DNA from: Zantedeschia hybrid cultivar
Lineage: Eukaryota > Streptophyta > Magnoliopsida > Alismatales > Araceae
DNA: 64,000 bases
Reading direction: 5' to 3'
NCBI GenBank assembly: GCA_030544215.1
Contig: JARZZO010000003.1
Span: 568,001-632,000 of the forward strand
Position 1 is the first letter of the stretch. The number at the start of each line of letters is the position of its first letter. This document shows positions 1-13,000 of the stretch, piece by piece. The position numbers and the translations under genes were made by a program. The notes below the pieces were generated by a model that saw only the letters and a list, made by a program, of their open reading frames with translations, was not told the DNA's origin and did no database searches.

Positions 1-185
1 CGATACCGGTACGTACCGGCCGATACGTACCGGTATCGGCCGGTACTGCCATCCATGGTGGGTACCGACCGGTACCCGGGCCGGTACCGGCCGGTACCGG
101 GCCGATACCGGCCGGTACTGGACCGGTACGTACCGGTACCGGTACCCACCGATACCGGTACCGGTACCGGTACTGCCATCCTTGC
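1..185. repeat. GTACCGG-type degenerate simple array
   Basis: The first 185 bases consist almost entirely of permutations of GGTACCGG, CCGATACCGG and GTACGTACCGG. The array is nearly palindromic, so both strands read alike. It starts before the window edge. One reading frame through it gives a low-complexity RYRPVPG-like peptide, which I regard as meaningless. It may be part of a larger satellite or retrotransposon tail. Confidence 0.8.
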
Positions 186-905
186 ACATGCATGCTGGAG
201 CCCTACCTTTAGGAGAAGCCTCAGACGGGAAGAAGTGGTGGATTTGACGGAATTACTTCAATTGCTTCAACGTCACCATTTGTCGCCTCTTTCTTGGGAT
301 ACTTGGTCATGGAAGATTCTAATGGTAAATTTTCAGTCAGATCAGCTTACTTGGTTATTGCCGATGGGGGGACTAGACATCCGTTTTTCACTAGTGTGTG
401 GAAAGTCAAAAGTCCTCTCAAGGTGCAGCTGCTGTTATAGAGGACCTCCCTCAATCTGTCTTCCAATTTGTGATAGATTATGGCTCTTTATGCAAGCACT
501 GAATGCCTGCTGCTGCCTTTGTGCGGAGGAAGACAACAGTGTGGACCATATCATCACGGCCTGCTCCTTTTCTGAGGAGGTGTGGCAATTGCTTTTTCGG
601 CGTCTTCAGCTTGAATACCAAGCCTGTGATTCTGTGGATAATCTACTGCTTTCTTGGGGTAGACATTGGCCTTGGAAAGGAGACACTATTCTTTGGTGGC
701 TGATTTTGCACGCTACTGTTTGGGCATTATGGACTGAGTGAAAAAGAAGAATCTTTAGGAGGGAGGCATCTACCATGGAGAGGGTAGCATCTTTGGTTTG
801 TAAGAAGGTCAAAGAGTGGGCAACTATCAACTATAAGGTGGATCATTGTAATTCTTCCTTTTTTGGTTAATTGGGGAGAGAGATTAGTGTTGCCCCTTTC
901 TTTGG
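186..905 (+). pseudogene. LINE reverse-transcriptase C-terminal remnant (zf-RVT region)
   Basis: The translation of about 500-720 shows a zf-RVT-like cysteine/histidine pattern (CCLCAEEDNSVDHI, then CSFSEEVWQLL) followed by a tryptophan-rich stretch (LHATVWALWTE). This is the arrangement at the C-terminus of plant L1-type LINE ORF2. A TGA at 738-740 interrupts the expected continuation, and KKRIFRREAS follows in the same frame. The upstream part (210-480) resembles the linker before zf-RVT but is scrambled. No endonuclease or catalytic RT core lies next to it, so this is a decayed 5'-truncated copy. Confidence 0.65.
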
Positions 906-1619
906 GCATTTTATTTGGTTTAGGTGGACTTTTGTTCTTGTCCCCTATTTACTTGTACATGCTTCCTTCATTTATAATACAAGTGGTACCATCCACATTC
1001 CAAAAAAAAAGATCTGGTTGATCAAAATCTGATCCATCCAACTTACCTGTCCCCAAATTCCACAAGGGTCATCACCTGAAAGTAGTCCCATCTCAAACTA
1101 TGATAAACCTTCTCAGAATCTAGCTTTTTAACCGTCCCCCACTTTTCTTGATACTTCATGAGATGCATACTTTCTTCACTGACATATCTTGTTGATTGAA
1201 TTTCTATCATTTGATCATTTTAATGGCAATTTAGACTTTATAGACTGAAATCTTGCACTTAATCTTGCACTTTAAATGTCATTGATTGTAAATCAATGTT
1301 ATTTTTAATTTTTTATGGGTTTTGGACTTGATTTTGAGCCTGTCTTAGATGCTTTTGGCGCCCTTTGGACCCATATTCTTGATATTGGAGGAAGATATTG
1401 TGATACCTTTGATCAAAGGCAGAGGAGATATGAAGACTTTTAATAATTATCACAGAATTAAAATTATGGGTCATGCTATGAAACATTAGCAGTAATTGGA
1501 AAGCATCTTAGGCTTGTGGTTAATGTTGGAGAAACTGAGTTTGATTTCATGCTAGGTAGATATATTACATAAGCTGCTTTCCTATTGAAGGAATGACTAT
1601 AAACAGAGAGATGGAAAGA
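906..1619. other. Gene-free stretch between two LINE remnants
   Basis: AT-rich sequence with no convincing reading frame. It may be eroded retrotransposon DNA, but I see no motif that proves it. Confidence 0.5.
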
Positions 1620-2310
1620 CCTACATCATTGTTTTTATTGATTTAGAGAAGGCATATGTCCGGGTGCTAATAAAGTTGATTTTGTGGATATTAGAGAAGA
1701 CAGGAGTCTCTAGAGGATACATCGATGTGGTTAAAGGACTAGGTACTAGTGTGGGAAGCATCACCGGAGAGACTTTGCAAGTTTCCTTTCATGTGGTTGG
1801 GTCCCTATATCTTTTCTGTCCATTAACAAAACATTTAAATTATGAGATCTCTGTGTTTGCGGATGATATTATTTTAATTGATAAGAACAAAGATGGTTTA
1901 GATGATAAGTTTGAATATGTCGAGATGGCTTAGAATCTAAGCTTTTATGTTTACTCAAATTAAAAGTATTTGAAATAGGTTTTGATTGGCGGATAAGTTG
2001 TTAAAAAAAAGTGACAACTTTTAGTAACTTGGTTATATTACCTAAGAGAATTTGGAGATTTGATTGGATGTTGCACATAGGGTTAAAGAAGGTTAGATGA
2101 AGTGGAGAAGTGTGTGTGGAATTCTATGTGATCTTCATTTCCCCTTAAAATTGACATATAGGTTTCTATGACACCATTGTAAAACATGTTATGTTGTATC
2201 CTACTGAATGCTGGGCAGTTAGAAAAATACTTACATAAATGTGGCAGAGATGAAGATGTTGAGATGGATGAATGAAAATAAGGATGGGGATTCAGAAGGA
2301 ACATATATGT
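1620..2310 (+). pseudogene. RTE-like LINE reverse-transcriptase remnant
   Basis: Scattered pieces of a non-LTR reverse transcriptase are visible on the plus strand. FIDLEKAY lies at about 1637-1660, the catalytic-type motif FADDIILID at about 1856-1885, and a late TECWAV-like block at about 2200-2220. The order (FIDLEKAYDRV, then ADDIVLID, then ECWAVKK) fits plant RTE-type LINEs. Stops and frameshifts separate the blocks, and the glycine/HQG region between the first two is degraded. It cannot code for an active enzyme. Confidence 0.65.
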
Positions 2311-5300
2311 AAAGGCTTCAGAGTATCTTTGATTAGCATTAAGTTGAGGGGAAACAGGTTCAAATGATAGCCATGTTCAGTGTTGTCCGAGTTCAGTGCC
2401 AGTTAGAACTTCAATCTGACTTCATGGTGCATGTGGTAAGTCGACTTGAGTCAAGCTCAAAATGTTACAATAAAAAAGGACAAAGTTTCTTAATTTAATC
2501 GCAAGCATGGCACTTGATAAAATAAAATTGCGGTGCAGGATACACGCAGCCAATAACAGGTTAAGTGGGACAAGGCTGTGGCGATGATGACATTGATATC
2601 CGTTTGATAATTGAGAAATTGGCATAAAGAAACATTCCTTCTTTGGTAATAGTAACTTCGGCTGTCAAGTCATTTGTCTTTTATCATCCTGAAGTGCACC
2701 TATGATATACTTTGGTTCCTTCTTTGGTAACAAAGTTCAGTTGTTAAGGTACCATCTTGTTCTCCATGAGTGACAATGTGCACATATGATGTACTTTTGG
2801 CTGTTCTGTCATGTTAGTTGTTGCAGATGATAGGTGCGTATTATCCTTGTTTGTCCTCAATTTCTTTTTCCCTCTCTTTTTGTGATGCCACTTGGTGGTA
2901 TGATCTCCTCCAATATAATTTCAAAATGTTATTTGTTGATTGTTTTGCTTGTATTAAGCTTGGTTGTGATGTTGTTACGGCTGAATTTTTTTGGGGGGTT
3001 TGTCTTTGGTGTGTAAGCAGCATGTCCCTTTATTAAGCTATTATGATTCTACTGTAGAATTAGGTTTAGAAATGCTTACCTTATCATCCATTTGACGTAA
3101 ATGTGGGTATTGCTCAGAACGTGTTTGGTCCATCTATTCGCTGGTTTCTGGAAAGTTATTAGGAAATACGTAGAAAATTTTAGTTATTAGGAAATATATA
3201 GTCCCAATTTTTCTAGCTCATACGAAATGTGGGAGAGGAATGACAGAATCGTGGAGGGAAAAATCCTTGAGATGCCAAGGAAACCCACAAGTTTGCAGGA
3301 ATGTGGGCAGTAGCTCATGGGAAAAATCCAGTGGAAGCTCTCAAGCACAATACGAGAGAGATCAGTTATCTGAGTAAATAAGGAGGTTGTCTTTAGACTT
3401 GAAATATCTGAATCTCATATGTTGGGTAAGCCTTGTACCTGGAACTTGATGGTACTTCAGTTTGTAAAGACATCGGTACAAAAGAAAGACTTACCTGCAT
3501 CGGTCCTGGTGCATATGGTTCCTGCTTCTTTTGGATTGCGATTTACTTTGGTGGTAGTAGCTTATGTGGACGTGCAATCTGCTTCCCTGGGAAGGTGGTG
3601 GTCCTGGTGGATAGTACCAATATTTTCGTAAATATAAACAGAGGGGGTGCGACTATAAAGAGGAGATTTCTCCTGTCAATGATTTCACTGCTGCTGGCGT
3701 CCTCTTAGGTGGAGTCTTACCGGAAGAGTGTACGGGTGCATCCGAGTTCCGTCGCTTGCTTGTAGGTTATCTTTTTGTTCCCCCCGATAGTCTTACTTGA
3801 TGCCTAGTAATAGTAAGTGGCATCATTTAACAAGCATGTCGAATGCAGTTGGTCTTGATTTGGATATATCATCCACGTCTCCTACAGCCAAACACTTCGG
3901 GTGTACGAAGTGCATGCAGGAAGTGGACGATGTTGGTCGAAGCGAGTCACGCCTTTTATTCTATCAAGAGTCCTACTTGCTGCTGCAATGCGGGGCAGTA
4001 GCTGTCAGGTCAGTTTGGATCTGATGACTGTTGGAGTAGGTGTACTTTTTTTTTCTTTCAGTTTTCTGAAAAAATTATGGGAAGGAAGCAATCTTAGCAA
4101 GCCTTTGGCAGCCGTTCCCGTAAAGACATTGTCACTTAAAAATGAGGGATAGGCCTACTTGAATGTCTTTGATAACTCTACCAGGAAAACTTTCTAAGAA
4201 AGAATGAGTTCTTCCACAGAGAATGAGAATGATTTTGAAGCCTCTTTCTCATATTCAGAAGGCCTTCTTTCAAAAAACATTACTTTTTTCATAATTAGCA
4301 CTGTCTTAAAAGAGACATTCTCACAGAAGTTAAAAATGATAGCCAAATAGTATTCTTAGTCTAAGAATGAAGAATGGAGAATGTTTTCTTACTTCCTAAA
4401 ATGAGAAATGAGAAAAAAAATGTCAAGAATGGATGCCAAAGATTATCTTAGCCTAAGTTTGGGGGCTGATCTGCGTAGTCCGATCAATTTTTAATTCTTT
4501 TTAACCATCCGGTCTTTTAATTGGAAGGTACATCTGGACCTTTGGGATTGTTCCCTCCCCGTAGATTTTGTTTAGAAAAATAAAAAATAAAAACACTTGG
4601 AGCTATGGGCTCCGATTGCAGCAAACTCTACTCTTCTATCAAATGTGCTGCACCGTACGGTGCAGATTGTGCACCACCTTGTTTTGAATTTTTTTTTATA
4701 TGTTGGGCCCGTGCCTCCATGTGTCTGTATAGTTTGATCTCCGATTGGATGATTATTTTTTTTTTTTAAATAGAAAAGTATTATTGACCCAGCACATTAA
4801 GGATTTCTTTTACTGTTCATTAACGGTTGGTTCTTGATTCTTTTAAAAGTTATTGGGTCATCTATTGAAGATTAGTCTATAAGAACAGAGTATTTTTTTC
4901 TTTCTTTTTTCAAATGGTGGTGTACATGCTGCACCATATAGTGCAACAAGTGTTACTCATCAAATAAAATGACCGTTCACTGTGCAACGGTGGTGTGTGT
5001 GTTGTACCGAGCAGTGCAGCAAGTGTTACTCGCCTAATAAAATGATCACTCAGCTAGGTCTCTATTCCCTTTGGCTCACATTCCTACCAAGTACCAACCA
5101 TCGATCATCCATCTAAACAATCGGTTGAATAAAAACGTGGTGACAGAAAAGTACAGTAGCAAGGAGATTTTCTAATAATTTTTTTAAAGAACGTAATCAT
5201 TTGTTTAAGTCTTCCAGGAGTGGACGCTACTTGTTAGGGATGATGCGGCGCCCTCGGACGTCAAAAAATTATGAGAGGGTCAGCCTGGTGGAAAAAGAAG

Positions 5301-5590
5301 GGATAAAAAAGAAAAGAATTACAAACAAAAATAAAAAAAACAATTCAATCCATTGAATGGACGGCTTGGGGCGTGCGGGTGCCCTGCGTGCTGCACGCCT
5401 CGCGCGAGCACATGGGGCACTTCGCCGCGCCTGCATGAAATGCAGGGCGGGAGGGACGTGAGCGGGGGCGGTTTTCGCTTTTGCACGTGCCGGCGCACCC
5501 CTTCCCCCATTTTTATCTTTATTTTGAAAAATATGAATGCTTAAATCAAAATCTAAAAGTTGTGTGTACAATCCATTGCCAGCGATCTAA
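2311..5590. other. Gene-free, repeat-bearing intergenic region
   Basis: No gene was recognised. ORFs up to 100 codons exist, but none has a family motif. A GC-rich island at about 5365-5510 stands out against AT-rich surroundings and gives overlapping ORFs on both strands, as expected from composition alone. A diverged duplication at 4914-5052 is listed separately. Confidence 0.5.
4914..5052. repeat. Two diverged tandem copies of a ~65-bp unit
   Basis: The two copies lie at about 4914-4980 and 4988-5052. Each begins GGTGGTGT, contains TGCA(C/G)C(A/G)AGTGTTACTC and ends with (A/T)AATAAAATGA. A related GCACCGTACGGTGCA palindrome lies upstream at about 4650. The function is unknown. Confidence 0.55.
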
Positions 5591-5599
5591 TTTAGATGC

Positions 5600-6176
5600 G
5601 CCTAATGTATATAAACCAATACTCTCAAGGAACAGCTCGTAAGGTTGTTTGATAATAACTCGACTTGACTTATTTATTAAATTAAATAAATAAGTTTGAA
5701 CAAAAAAATGAATTGGGTTCATTAAACAAGTCAAGTTTGAACATATTGCGAGTTTGACTCGATTATGTTTGTGAACGAGCTTGTTTAAGTACTCGTTTTA
5801 TTACTTGTTAAGAATTTGTTTAGGTACTCATTAAGACTTTTTTTCATCATGATTATTTTTTCACAAAAAAATTAGTTAATAATATATTTAATATCTTATA
5901 GTGTTTTTTATCAAATAAGCAGGGTTGCACATAACTTGGTCCTCGCGTGCTTTGGCCGAAGTTCATAAATTTAAATTTAATAAATTTTTGGATTAAATCT
6001 ATGATGGATGGAATCACCAGCTATTCGATACTCGACTTATTTAATATCTGAGTCAAGCTTGAACAACTATGATAAATACTCTGTTCGAATTCGAACTTGA
6101 TTAAAATTAATTGAATCAAACTTGAACAAGATAAGAGTTGGCTCAACTTGGCTCATTTACTTACACCCCTAGATGC
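5600..6176. mobile_element. Possible non-autonomous DNA element
   Basis: An AT-rich segment rich in TTGAACTTGA/CTCGACTTG-type internal repeats ends in TTACACCCCTA, a terminus common in small plant DNA elements. TAGATGC occurs at both proposed borders (about 5593-5599 and 6170-6176) and could be a target-site duplication. I do not see a matching left terminal inverted repeat, so the left border is a guess. Confidence 0.35.
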
Positions 6177-7039
6177 ACCACCCTCTTCGAAACTTCTTAT
6201 TCTTTATGTTAAAAAAATAAATAAAAATTATTATAATTATTAAAATTGGAATTATATATATGAGCTGCATGTTTGGAAAGCAAGGAATATTGCACGCACA
6301 TTAATTTGGTAACAAAATTCACTCGTACGAAGTAAATAATCTGAAAGTAAATGTGTCTTTGGCGGATTGGAATTTCCGTAGGAAAAGCAAGATGAATAGA
6401 TGAGAAAGTCCAGCAATGAAGTCTCTTATTGAAACACACATGATACGCAAATTGTTCAATCCGATGAGGTAACCCCTCACATCCCCATGTTATGTATATT
6501 CCAGATTGAATTGCAAAGACATCGTCTGGTTATCCGACCACCCGCAGAGCTCTGGATTTCTACCGGGTGGATAACTACAAAAGCTTCACTTCACATCCTT
6601 GCGCAGAAAGAAAGCTGAGCTTGTGACTTTCCCTCGGAAATCTACACGTGCTAATCTGAAATAATAACAATATTAATAAACATATTAGGTTGTGATAGGG
6701 GTAACAGAAATGCAATGCTTCCCCAATTGACAATGAGTAGTGGCACTAAGAAATGTAACTCAAGTTAAACTAATTCTAGCCCATGAGCAGTGAGCAGGCC
6801 CTCCCCAACCAGAGAAATAAAGAACGAAAACCATTATATATAGTTTACCAACGTCCGATCTGATACAATGAAGAGCAACAAAGTAAAATCATTATACTTC
6901 ATGAAATTTGATACAACGAACAGCATACTAACTATGATCACAAGATCATGTATTCAAAGAAAACATTGATTAAGGAACATGATAATTGGGAAGATCTAAC
7001 TGACCTCAGGTTTTTATCACCAGAATACAAGATATGACA
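6177..7039. other. 3' flank and probable 3' UTR of the SPL gene
   Basis: This is the region downstream (minus strand) of the SPL stop codon. The part nearest 7039 is probably the 3' UTR. No polyadenylation site can be fixed by eye, and no other gene was seen. Confidence 0.5.
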
Positions 7040-10000
7040 TCAGTCTAGATGGTTTACGTCAAGGAAAGTGTATCCATGCGGTGCTTTAAGCAGGTCAAAG
7101 CCGTGGAACTGGCCGCCGTCGCTATGGGAAGGAAACGGTAGCACCTGATCCAAGGGCTGTTCAGCCTGCCAATAATCAGCTCTCGTATGTGCCACATGCA
7201 CTGCAGTCTGAGCTGCACTAGGGTGGTTCACATGCATAAGTTGATTGATAGAAGAAGTGGGTCCAGGATCTGCTAAACCCAAGGAGCCATTTGACAGAAG
7301 AGAGGGAGCATGCCAAACATCCGGGGCTCCATCGAAGTTGGAAGCACTGTCAGATGCTTCCAGACCTGCAAAAAATTAACAGCAAAACAGTGTAGTCAAA
7401 TCTTTGAATATACCACAACTGAACATGCATGTAATGCCTATAATTTACCTTTGGATTGATTAGAAAACTATTGATGCAGGGCAGATGCTTTCATATATTC
7501 ACAATCACAAACTAACATGATTGGATTAATAGTCCCTATTAATCTTTTGGTTCCACTGGTGCTGAAAGAACAAGGGACAATTTTGTAGCGTAAAAATGAT
7601 CTCAGAGAGTCGGCAGATTCCTACAGAAATCAAATACCAACTGTTTACATTCTTAGTTATTTAATACCATAGCTGATCTGATTTGTAGCAGGGAATCAGC
7701 TTATGAATATTCATGTGCTGCTTGTCTAATGAACCTAAGGCATCCTTGAAGTGGGCAACATCTATGATGGTGCATTGATCCAAATAGGTGAGGCAGTTGG
7801 CCTGCTTTTGATCCCCAAGGACTTGGTTTCAAGGTCCCCCAGGCAGACCTGCTGCACGTATTAAGCTTGTCATAAGCCAACACCATTTGAGTTAACATGC
7901 AACTAGAGGATTGGGTTCAACTGCATGGCTAGTCTGTGCAGCTGCAGCTCCATTCTAGAATCTGTTGCATGGTAGAGGTTCAGCAGAGTAGGATGACAGT
8001 GGGTTGGTCCTGACATCCAGAAAAAAAATGAAGGTATACTAGATATCATTTCATAAAGGAAGAATACTTGTGAGCATTTAGCATAGAATAACTGTCTGCC
8101 ACAATGGCGTGTCATAGATTTGATGATTTGAAGTTATTTTCTCTGTTTGGTAGGTGGGAGAATGATATCAGAAGTGTGGGCATGATCATGCACTGGACGA
8201 ACGATTGCATGAGATAATTTCAGCACTTGTTTGGAGGAAGACGGAAAAAAGACAAAACAATTTCTTGGAAACTTTTCGTGAGAGATTGAACATTGAAGAT
8301 TGAAGAGAGCTCCTCTGGCCTTTCTGTCTAGTGATTTCAAGTAAAAAGTGCAGCTCAGTGCTGCGAGGCTCCCATGTCCCATCACTGCAGGGTCTGGAGA
8401 GGGTCAATTGTACGCAGCCTATTATCCTCACTTTATGCAAAGAGGCTTTCTCCTGGGTTTGGACCCATGACCTCCAGGTCACGTGCAACCATACCCTTGC
8501 AGCAAGGATCCTCCTTACTGTCCAGTGATTTGAGCACCAAGGATCCCCCCCTCCTTGTCTAGTACTTTGAAGTATAGAATAAAAAAGAACCTTGAATGAA
8601 CACAAACCATGTTGCTGTGCAGAGAGTGTGAGTTTAAAAGCAAAGCTCGAGCATGAATAGCAAAAAGGGAGTAAACCCTTCTTTTGAGTGCTTTCGTGGC
8701 ATGACTCATGGAAGGGTTCATTTCCTCGAGCATGAATCATGATGAAGTGTGGAGACAGTCATTGAGACTTCATTGTTGGGTAAATTCAGATGCCCACCAG
8801 TGCCTCTTGCTTTCGTTGACCTCATCCATGATCCCTTGATGTATGGAAGCTTGAAGTTACATGAACTTTCCCACGTGGAATTTGTCAGCTTCATGTGACC
8901 AAATGGAGATTGATTCAACAACAGGTTCATCTGTTGTCTATCATCTGCTTTCGCAAACCAAATGCAGAACATAGGAAACAGTTAGTTAATGGATCCTCCA
9001 AAATAAGGGGGAAAAAAGGATGAGCATTTATTTTGAACAGAAGAAACCAGTTAAAATCCAAGTACTAGAAGCTGCCCAGGATAATAGTGGACCAGATGCA
9101 TAAACTATCAGGGTTCTTCAAATAGTCAACATGTTAGGTAGAAAGAGGTCATAAGCTACAAATAGTTGACAATTGTAAAAGCTGGCCACAAGGCCAACAA
9201 CAACTAAATATCCCTTTTTTCCGGAAAAACTATGATAAAATCCGTAGGAGACCATAGAAGCACAGAGCAGGAACATTAGCAATAATCGGCATGAGATTGG
9301 AACGAGGAATCTTCTACTTCTAGTTTACCATTAATTTTTCTTTAGAGTCAGTGGGAGTGAGGAGCAGGAGCACTTATGGGAGTGGAAATGATGGCAAAAT
9401 GAGCAATCCTGTTCTTTAAGTGGGAGACTATACGACAGAGATAGTATAGGAGAGTTTGACATCCTTTAAGCTAAAACACTTGAGCTGACAAAATAAGAAT
9501 GCCGCCTTTTCACAAGCGATTTTATGCACATTAGTTGGTCAATTGACAGACAAGCCAGCATTAGGTTAAAGATGTAAAAGTAAAGCATGAATGTGAAATA
9601 TGACATATCAAAACTATAACATTAGCCAGCATCGCCCATATACTAAAATACCAACATGAGACATTGACAGAGAACAGACTGACAGACAGCATCTCCCATA
9701 TACAATCAACATGCCACATTGACAGAGCTCCATCATAGACTGACAGACAGCAGGTTACAATAGCTCTGGAACACCTAATAATAGACTGAGATATTCCAAG
9801 TTTTTGAAGATAGGCCTACAATTTGTAACTTCACTCATTTTGGCTCATAGTTACACCAGATAAGATATAGAATGTTAAACTTGCCTCTTAAGGTTTGTAA
9901 ACAAGTACAGCTTGCTACCTACCAACCTGCCTCCTATGATTTCTGATGTGCCCTCTCCATCTTAATATTACCTTGGCCAAGTACCTTTTTTCTAAAAACT

Positions 10001-13000
10001 AGGTACTTGGCACATTCCATTAATTACCATATACAGTTTTCCACCTGCTAACTGGCCTCTTGGCATCAGATCCCATATCAGCCCTAGAATAAACATCTAA
10101 GCCTGATTACATAAACAAAGTAAATGAAGAACATATTATAAGTAGTTTAAAAGGAGAAGCTACCAATTTTTGGTGGTTTTATTAGGAAGAAGTGAAGAAT
10201 ACTTTTCCATCCTGCGCATAGGTGTCCACGTAGCAAGGAAACGGCCTATGACTATGTCTACTGCAGTCACTGGAAATTTAGAAGGTAGAATGGCCCAAGA
10301 GTCCTTGTGTCAAGTGCCAACAGCCTATAAATGCTACACACCAACAGGTATGTTTCCCGTGGCAAAGATAAAAATAGGTGAACCATCAAACATATAAAAA
10401 TATAAAAAGAAAATATGGTAATGAAAGTTTTTATTTTGAAAGCAAAGAAAAGTATTAAAGTATTATGCTTGCAGCATATGTAGAGGGGGCAATACAATAG
10501 AAAAAATATATAATGACATTGCACTATGGTTAGGTAGGGGTCAACAGCACATGCACAAGCACACGCGGGTGTCCACACATAGAAAAATGGAACTAAAAAA
10601 GGAAAAATGAATATACACATGACCTGTTTGCTTGTTAGTTCTCCCAAAAGTCACAAGTTTGGATTTCATGTAACTACTTGTTGGCTTCTCTGTGAAATGT
10701 AGGGCTGTCAATGAGCCTGGCTTAGTCAAAGTGAGGCCCAGACTAATTTGGACTTCGGATGCCCATAGATGGCCTTAGTTAAGTGTGTGAGCTGGTAACA
10801 AAGACCTGACATATGGATGAAGTAGAGGAAAGAAGGAAACCTTTTGGATCTCTAATCTCATCATAAGATAGTAAATAACACTGTTGTGGATATTTATCCC
10901 CTTTCCTTCAGCCACTTTTTCTGTTTAATTATGTGGGTAGAAGAGTTACTGATAAATTTCTCTGTCAGCATGTCAGTCATTAAATTAGGGAAAAAACACC
11001 TGTACAAATAATCCAAAAGGATCAAGGCATGAGCTACTAAGGTGGCCAGCCCCCTTGAGGTGCCTGGGCAGCCATCTTCCATAACCTTGCAGGTAAAGTA
11101 CTCAGTTGAAAAACCTCATCAAATCATTGGATCCTTCATTGAATCTAGTTTTCCACAGACTAATGGAATAAGGCTTTTGAAGATAAAACATATCTCCTGT
11201 CTAGACTGAGATTCAACAGGCTCACTTGAACAATCTACTTCCAAAGAGGAATATCTTCCTTGTTACCTGTTATTCTAAATTTAAGATGGGACATGCACAT
11301 GAAAGTGAGTCCCAGCAGCCTTTAAAATTAAATAGCCAATCAAGCCTCCGTATGCTGTGAACGGCAACCCACATACAGTTGACTATGACACTAGTACAGG
11401 CTAGTGTAACTGACTGACAGCTCCATTTTAGTAAGATCAACCCATACAAACCTCACATTTCACCTGCAATACACTTTATTGGTTCTGATACATGCTTATC
11501 CTTGATACATGATGCATTTGTTATTTCCAAATCCATATGGAAACAGATACCATGAGTCTCAGGCTTCGGCAAAAATACCAAAACCAGCCAGAGATGCACA
11601 AGCACAATGATTCACTAACCATACTCAGTGAATAGTGTAAAAGTGAAACAAATGGTTTTTAGAAAGTGATCATTGACAAAGTAATACCAGAAAAAGTAAG
11701 CACGCTATGAAAAAAACTCATACAATCCAACTAATGTAACTAGCTGGCTTCAAGCATACACTGGAATGCTTTTGAGTCTGCAAAATTCAATTAAACTGTT
11801 TTGTGTAATCTTCAATTCTATACAAAATTTCTACTATCCATTTTATAGAACTTAAGTTGATCAAAAAAGCATGTGTATGGTGCACTTGATGAGTGCTTGC
11901 TCCAGCTTGCCTAAATAACCATCTCATATACAAGAAGTTCTTTAAATGGTGTTGGAGACTAGAAGTTCTCCTCTGACACCAGAGACCTCCCGACAGCGTG
12001 AATGTTCAGTTATCTACCTGATTCCACACAGTTGTCAAGCCTACTTGAAATTTGAAACGGACAAGCATATGGGAGAACACAGTTCTAAATCAATATAGTG
12101 GTCTTTTACATACGAGTCAGAGACCTGGAATTAGAAACCCACTACTTGACCAAAACTACAACTACTCTCGCGTACGTGATGGATGAACCAACTAAAGATC
12201 TTGAGAAAAATAGTCATTAAGGATTGATCAACATAAAGGATTGAGAAATCACAGACAACAATTGCAGGAAAATTATAATAAGAGTATGGTTATTATCTTT
12301 GGAAACCGTAATGGCATTGGCAAAGTGCAAAATATTGAATCAGCCCAAGGAATTGAAGATGGTTAAATGGTGAACAAGTTCTGAAGCTGTATACCATAAA
12401 AAGACGAGGAGGGATTGAATGGAATTGTCTCTGCTGGTGGCTTGCGACGGCGTGCATTATGATCAGACAGCCGCCTACGACAGCTTCGTTTCTTTTGATC
12501 AAATTCAGATAAGTCATGGAATCTTGAACATGGGAAAGCAAAATTAACGTGTCAGATGACAGATACTTGGGGATGTGGGAGGAAGAAAAGAGCAATTAAG
12601 TTACATGCTTTTAAGTAGGATCCCCACAACAAGAAAGTGCCTGAATAGATTTATCGATCGCTGCTATATATCAACGTAATTAAGCTTCAATTTCTTCAGT
12701 GAAGAACTTGAAGGTAAAAGCATACATGCTCACCAAGTGAAAAGTCACCTTCAAGCGTGGGGGATTCTTAAGTAAACAACTGAACAACTCTAGCTGGACA
12801 TTGGGAATCGGGAGAAGAATTCAAGGACAAACCAGTGTTTGATGAAGTTTAGTTGACATTGTGAATAGATCATGCTTTTCTAAAAAGATATATTTACCTG
12901 CTGCACTGCTGACAGAAACGGCTCTCCCGACCAGCAACGATTACCTTGGGACATTTGGAATGGGCTTGGCAAACTTTGTGCTTGCGGTGGTAGCCTTTGG

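Noticed and set aside
3419..4152. ORFs that might be receptor-kinase or transposon pieces
   Set aside because: No kinase or transposase motif can be found, and the frames are short and broken.
5269..5571. ORFs of 60-100 codons in the GC-rich island
   Set aside because: Overlapping ORFs on both strands arise from composition, and no motif or splice signal supports any of them.
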